A stretch of 64,000 nucleotides of DNA. Origin: Bog-113 sp963752695. Lineage in GTDB: Bacteria > Acidobacteriota > Terriglobia > Bryobacterales > Bryobacteraceae. The notes beneath the pieces were generated by a model. That model saw only the letters and a program-made list of their open reading frames with translations, was not told the DNA's origin and did no database searches. The stretch is from positions 62,001 to 126,000 of the forward strand of contig CAVVZB010000003.1 of NCBI GenBank assembly GCA_963752695.1. Reading direction: 5' to 3'. The position numbers were made by a program, and so were the translations under genes. Positions 61,536 through 64,000 of this stretch are shown here, one piece after another; the first letter of the stretch is position 1; every line of letters starts with the position of its first letter.

Positions 61536-63044
61536 TTACTTCTGTTTACCGGGAGCCCCGATGACGTTGTCCAGCAGAACGGGGCGCGCTGGCGGCTGAA
61601 TAACGATATCCGCCGCGGTTACGTGGTTGCCGATCAGACGCGGGGAACTTTGGCCCTCCACCAGGATGCCGCACGACGATGGCCCCTGTAGGGAACTGGC
61701 CCGCAAAACACCAGCGGAATTGCCCGTAAAGTGCACGCCACAATGGCTTGCTCCGGTCACGTCAAGTTCGTTCACCTCAAGATTGGAGTTATCGATCCAG
61801 AGCCCGGTGGTCAAGGGACTCGCCGCCGAGGCGACAACCCGAAAGCCGCTGAGACGCGCGGACTTGATGTTGTGGGCGGCAATGCCGATGCCCGGGTCGA
61901 TGGGGGCGTGGTCATCGGCCGTGATGATGCTTTCTCCCGGACTGACGCTAATGACATCGACGCCCTCGCGCAACTCGACGGGTCCCAGATACTCGCCCTT
62001 GGGAACTTCGATGACATCGCCGGAATGAGCAGCGGCAAGCGCGGTCGAGAGCGAATGCGGGTTTGCAGGATCGGCCAGGATATGCCGTGCACCCGCATGG
62101 ACGGTAGGCGTGTCAGGCTCGGAGCGAGGAATGAATTTTTCCGATGAAATCAGCCCGGCAATTCCAAGCGCGGCGCCCGCGGCCAGCCATAGTATCCGGC
62201 TAAGAGCTACGCGCCACGGGCCCTGGAATGTTTTCATGCGAGTGATGGAATGGCGCGCGCGAGCATCGGCGATGGCGCGCGCATCGGGACCTTTGAATTC
62301 GGGCCCGGCAATGAAGATGACGGTGATGTTGTCCTTGCCACCGGCCTGATTAGCGGCATCGACCAGTTCCTGGGCAGTGTGGTGCGGATCGCCTGCATAG
62401 CGTTCCACAATCGCATTCATCTGTGCGTTGGTCAGGACGTCGCTAAGGCCGTCGCTGCAAATCAGAAAGGCGGCATCGGGCCGGAATGGGACGGTCTTGA
62501 TTTCAATGAATTCGTCATCGAAAGGCTCGTGGGGATGGGAGCCGACATCGCGGAAGACCTGATTGCGCCGCGGGTCCTGCATGGCTTCGGCTTCGGTAAG
62601 GTCGCCACGATCCTCGCGCTCACCTACCGGAGAATGGTCAGAGGTCAGCTTGCGCAAGCTGCCGTTAAAGGCCAGGTACAACCGCGAGTCACCCACGTGG
62701 CCTACGGTCAGGCGGTCATCGTAAGCAACGGCGCACGTGAGCACGCACGCCATCCCGGCCCACTCCTGGTGGGAATGCCCAAGCTGGAAGATTTCATTAT
62801 TAGCGGAAGCAATGGCGTTGCGGATGCGATCCTCCACGCTGCCCGTGAGAGTCTCTATTTGCGCCGGGATCACGCTGGCGGCGGTCTCGGCGGCTTTCTC
62901 GCCGGCGGCATGTCCGCCCATTCCGTCCACTACGAGGAAGATGCCCGCATGTTCGTCCACGAAGGCTCGGTCCTCGTTATTGCTCCTTAGCAGCCCCGCG
63001 TCCGTGGCCATGCCTGCATGACAGGCAACCGAGGTCTTTGTCAT
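61536..63044 (-). CDS. PP2C-family protein phosphatase with exported beta-helix domain
   Basis: The 502-residue product starts at ATG 63044. Residues 1-250 form a PP2C (PPM) phosphatase with all metal-site motifs: SNNEDRAFVDEHAGIFLVVD, GMGGHAAGEKAA, VGHVGDSRLYL, LICSDGLSDVL and GGKDNITVIF. One membrane helix follows at ~279-300. The exported part (~320-502) is a right-handed beta-helix (LADPANPHSLSTALAAAHSG, KGEYLGPVELREGVDVISV, SGFRVVASAASPLTTGLWID) like carbohydrate-binding or sensor helices. The enzyme should reverse the action of the adjacent kinase. The start overlaps the upstream microprotein stop (ATGA). Confidence 0.92.
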   Translation of the reverse strand: MTKTSVACHAGMATDAGLLRSNNEDRAFVDEHAGIFLVVDGMGGHAAGEKAAETAASVIPAQIETLTGSVEDRIRNAIASANNEIFQLGHSHQEWAGMACVLTCAVAYDDRLTVGHVGDSRLYLAFNGSLRKLTSDHSPVGEREDRGDLTEAEAMQDPRRNQVFRDVGSHPHEPFDDEFIEIKTVPFRPDAAFLICSDGLSDVLTNAQMNAIVERYAGDPHHTAQELVDAANQAGGKDNITVIFIAGPEFKGPDARAIADARARHSITRMKTFQGPWRVALSRILWLAAGAALGIAGLISSEKFIPRSEPDTPTVHAGARHILADPANPHSLSTALAAAHSGDVIEVPKGEYLGPVELREGVDVISVSPGESIITADDHAPIDPGIGIAAHNIKSARLSGFRVVASAASPLTTGLWIDNSNLEVNELDVTGASHCGVHFTGNSAGVLRASSLQGPSSCGILVEGQSSPRLIGNHVTAADIVIQPPARPVLLDNVIGAPGKQK

Positions 63045-63157
63045 CGCTTTCCGCCTCTGGGATTCCCGCTTCCCCATCCTGAAGCTAGCCACAAACCGAT
63101 CGCGGAGAATGCGAACCCAAGCACTAGCGGGATGTGAAACCCGTAATGGCCGATCAT
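63041..63157 (-). CDS. 38-residue single-helix membrane microprotein
   Basis: An ATG at 63155-63157 overlaps the FHA stop (ATGA, 63154-63157), and its TGA at 63041-63043 overlaps the PP2C ATG (ATGA, 63041-63044). The frame between is fully open. The product begins MIGHYGFHIPLVLGFAFSAI, continues GLWLASGWGSGNP and ends RGGKR: one hydrophobic helix of ~20 residues with a short basic, Gly-rich tail. Perfect coupling on both sides inside an operon of envelope regulators argues that it is translated. It could tether or modulate the FHA protein, phosphatase or kinase; no homologue is known to me. Confidence 0.7.
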   Translation of the reverse strand: MIGHYGFHIPLVLGFAFSAIGLWLASGWGSGNPRGGKR

Positions 63158-63960
63158 TTTCGCAGCCGGAAGGAGAGTTTCAGAACTTCAGCCAGGTTGA
63201 GTTCGGCGGTATCGGGCAGCGGTTCCTCTTCGCCGCGCTTCAGGCGCTTCCCATTGAGCCAAGTTCCGTTGGTGCTCTTATCGCGAACGGTGAAGACGCC
63301 CGAAGCCGGGTCACGCCGCACGTTCAGATGCTCGCGAGAGACGTCATCGGGAGCATAAAGCGCAAGATCCATCAGTTGCCCCTCGCCGCCTCTGCCGATC
63401 GACAGTTCGTTCTGGGTGACCAGGTAGAGCTGCGGCCCGGAATCATCCTCGTAGTGGATTTCGGCAAAGACGCGGTCGGCGGACTTCCGGGTGTCGGCGT
63501 GGATCGTTTGGGTGCGTTGGGAAGTGACGGAAGGTTCGCGATCGATCAGTGTGGTCTTTGTGCCGCGAAAACCAGGCTCGGCCGATTCGTTAAGTTCGGA
63601 ATGGATTTCGATGTCGCCGACCGGCACTTCATTGTCGGCCAGGAAGTCGATGATCCAGTCGTTACAGGCAATCTTGAATTCCTTGTTCGTGCCGCGGAAT
63701 TTCATGCCGAGGACAGACTTGCGTCCATTCAACTCGGCCACGCGGGACCGTAGAGCCCGCCGCGCGTCGTCCGCAATGAGCGGGAAAACACCATTTAGGC
63801 GCGCGTGATCGTCGGGATGCAAATACACGCTGAACACGCAGGGCAGCAATACACTGTAGGCCAGCTCAAAGCGTCCGAGGTCCATGTTTCGGATGAGCTC
63901 ACCTACTACGGTTTGCCCACTTAGATTGCGATCGCGAGCGTTCTGGCCGTTTTGCGCCAC
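63154..63960 (-). CDS. FHA-domain protein (first gene of the kinase/SEDS-PBP operon)
   Basis: The 268-residue cytoplasmic protein starts at GTG 63960 with GGGGA five bases upstream. The N-terminal ~125 residues (IRNMDLGRFELAYSVLLPCV, FSVYLHPDDHARLNGVFPLI) resemble the DUF3662-type domain of FhaA. Residues ~175-268 form a canonical FHA domain: LSIGRGGEGQ, DDVSREHLNVRRD and the loop STNGTWLNGKRLK with the conserved Asn-Gly. A Thr-rich linker (RGTKTTLIDREPSVTSQRTQ) may be a kinase target. Its stop overlaps the microprotein start. Confidence 0.87.
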   Translation of the reverse strand: MAQNGQNARDRNLSGQTVVGELIRNMDLGRFELAYSVLLPCVFSVYLHPDDHARLNGVFPLIADDARRALRSRVAELNGRKSVLGMKFRGTNKEFKIACNDWIIDFLADNEVPVGDIEIHSELNESAEPGFRGTKTTLIDREPSVTSQRTQTIHADTRKSADRVFAEIHYEDDSGPQLYLVTQNELSIGRGGEGQLMDLALYAPDDVSREHLNVRRDPASGVFTVRDKSTNGTWLNGKRLKRGEEEPLPDTAELNLAEVLKLSFRLRK

Positions 63961-63987
63961 GTGGTCCCCTACAGTTCTACGTTACTC

Positions 63988-63993
63988 ACTATA
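63988..63993 (-). promoter_or_regulatory. Candidate -10 box of the FHA-kinase-SEDS/PBP operon
   Basis: Read on the minus strand, TATAGT lies 27 bases before the FHA GTG, leaving room for a start about 20 bases upstream of the gene. The -35 region would be beyond the end of the window, so the call cannot be completed. Confidence 0.3.
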
Positions 63994-64000
63994 ACGGGAG

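Noticed and set aside
55694..63960. Reading the kinase operon as a type VI secretion or phage-defence locus because of FHA, PP2C and kinase genes
   Set aside because: No T6SS structural gene or defence nuclease is present; the SEDS-PBP fusion points to cell-wall control.

Overview
The window is chromosomal DNA of a moderately GC-rich Gram-negative-type bacterium. The mix of families (UPF0182 membrane protein, CRTAC1/ASPIC-UnbV and FG-GAP propeller proteins, YfhO, S46 dipeptidyl-peptidase, GH43, FHA/PP2C/Ser-Thr kinase genes, EF-G-like GTPase) suggests an Acidobacteriota member, perhaps Solibacter/Bryobacterales-like. That is inference from gene content; there is no rRNA gene. Genes are tightly packed. 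Most same-strand neighbours overlap by ATGA/GTGA, and seven of nine convergent pairs overlap at their 3' ends.

Layout. 1-10.2 kb is a flagellar cluster: the end of a FliM-like gene, motA, motB and a HEAT-repeat gene translationally coupled to motB, divergent fliD, then flgB-flgC-fliE-fliF-fliH-fliI-fliJ behind a candidate sigma-54 promoter. fliG is missing from its usual place between fliF and fliH. 10.2-11.2 kb is a decayed patch next to tRNA-Arg(TCT), with an IS-end-like repeat and a frameshifted TetR regulator. 11.2-20.3 kb holds YfhO, rlmN, two small secreted proteins, a frameshifted NAD-binding epimerase, a DUF892-YtxH protein, an acidic/lysine-rich histone-H1-like protein and an MltD-type transglycosylase. 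20.5-30.5 kb carries an EF-G-like GTPase, a membrane protein/glycosyltransferase/Tat-exported protein trio, thiG, tRNA-Met(CAT), UPF0182 and coaA. 30.5-39.9 kb carries a seven-bladed FG-GAP propeller protein, a CRTAC1 protein, a radical SAM/SPASM protein, a peptidase C26-type amidotransferase, MgtC, YhhQ/QueT, hemB and tRNA-Phe(GAA). 40-55.7 kb carries a permuted ATP-grasp-like gene, rmuC, a Wzt-like protein without Walker A, glmS, purS, a YeaQ-type membrane protein, an ECF sigma/anti-sigma pair, an S46 peptidase, thrS, a truncated UvrC-like gene, a parallel beta-helix protein and a GH43 enzyme.

The most striking region is 55.7-64 kb, a single minus-strand operon: FHA protein, 38-residue one-helix membrane microprotein, PP2C phosphatase with an exported beta-helix domain, non-RD Ser/Thr kinase with a TPR-like exported domain, a 1030-residue fusion of a RodA/FtsW (SEDS) glycosyltransferase to a class B penicillin-binding transpeptidase, and a second FHA protein. 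It has the same parts list as the actinobacterial fhaA-fhaB-pstP-rodA-pbpA-pknA-pknB locus, but reordered, with RodA and PbpA fused and with different sensor domains. I infer a phospho-regulated peptidoglycan synthase module.
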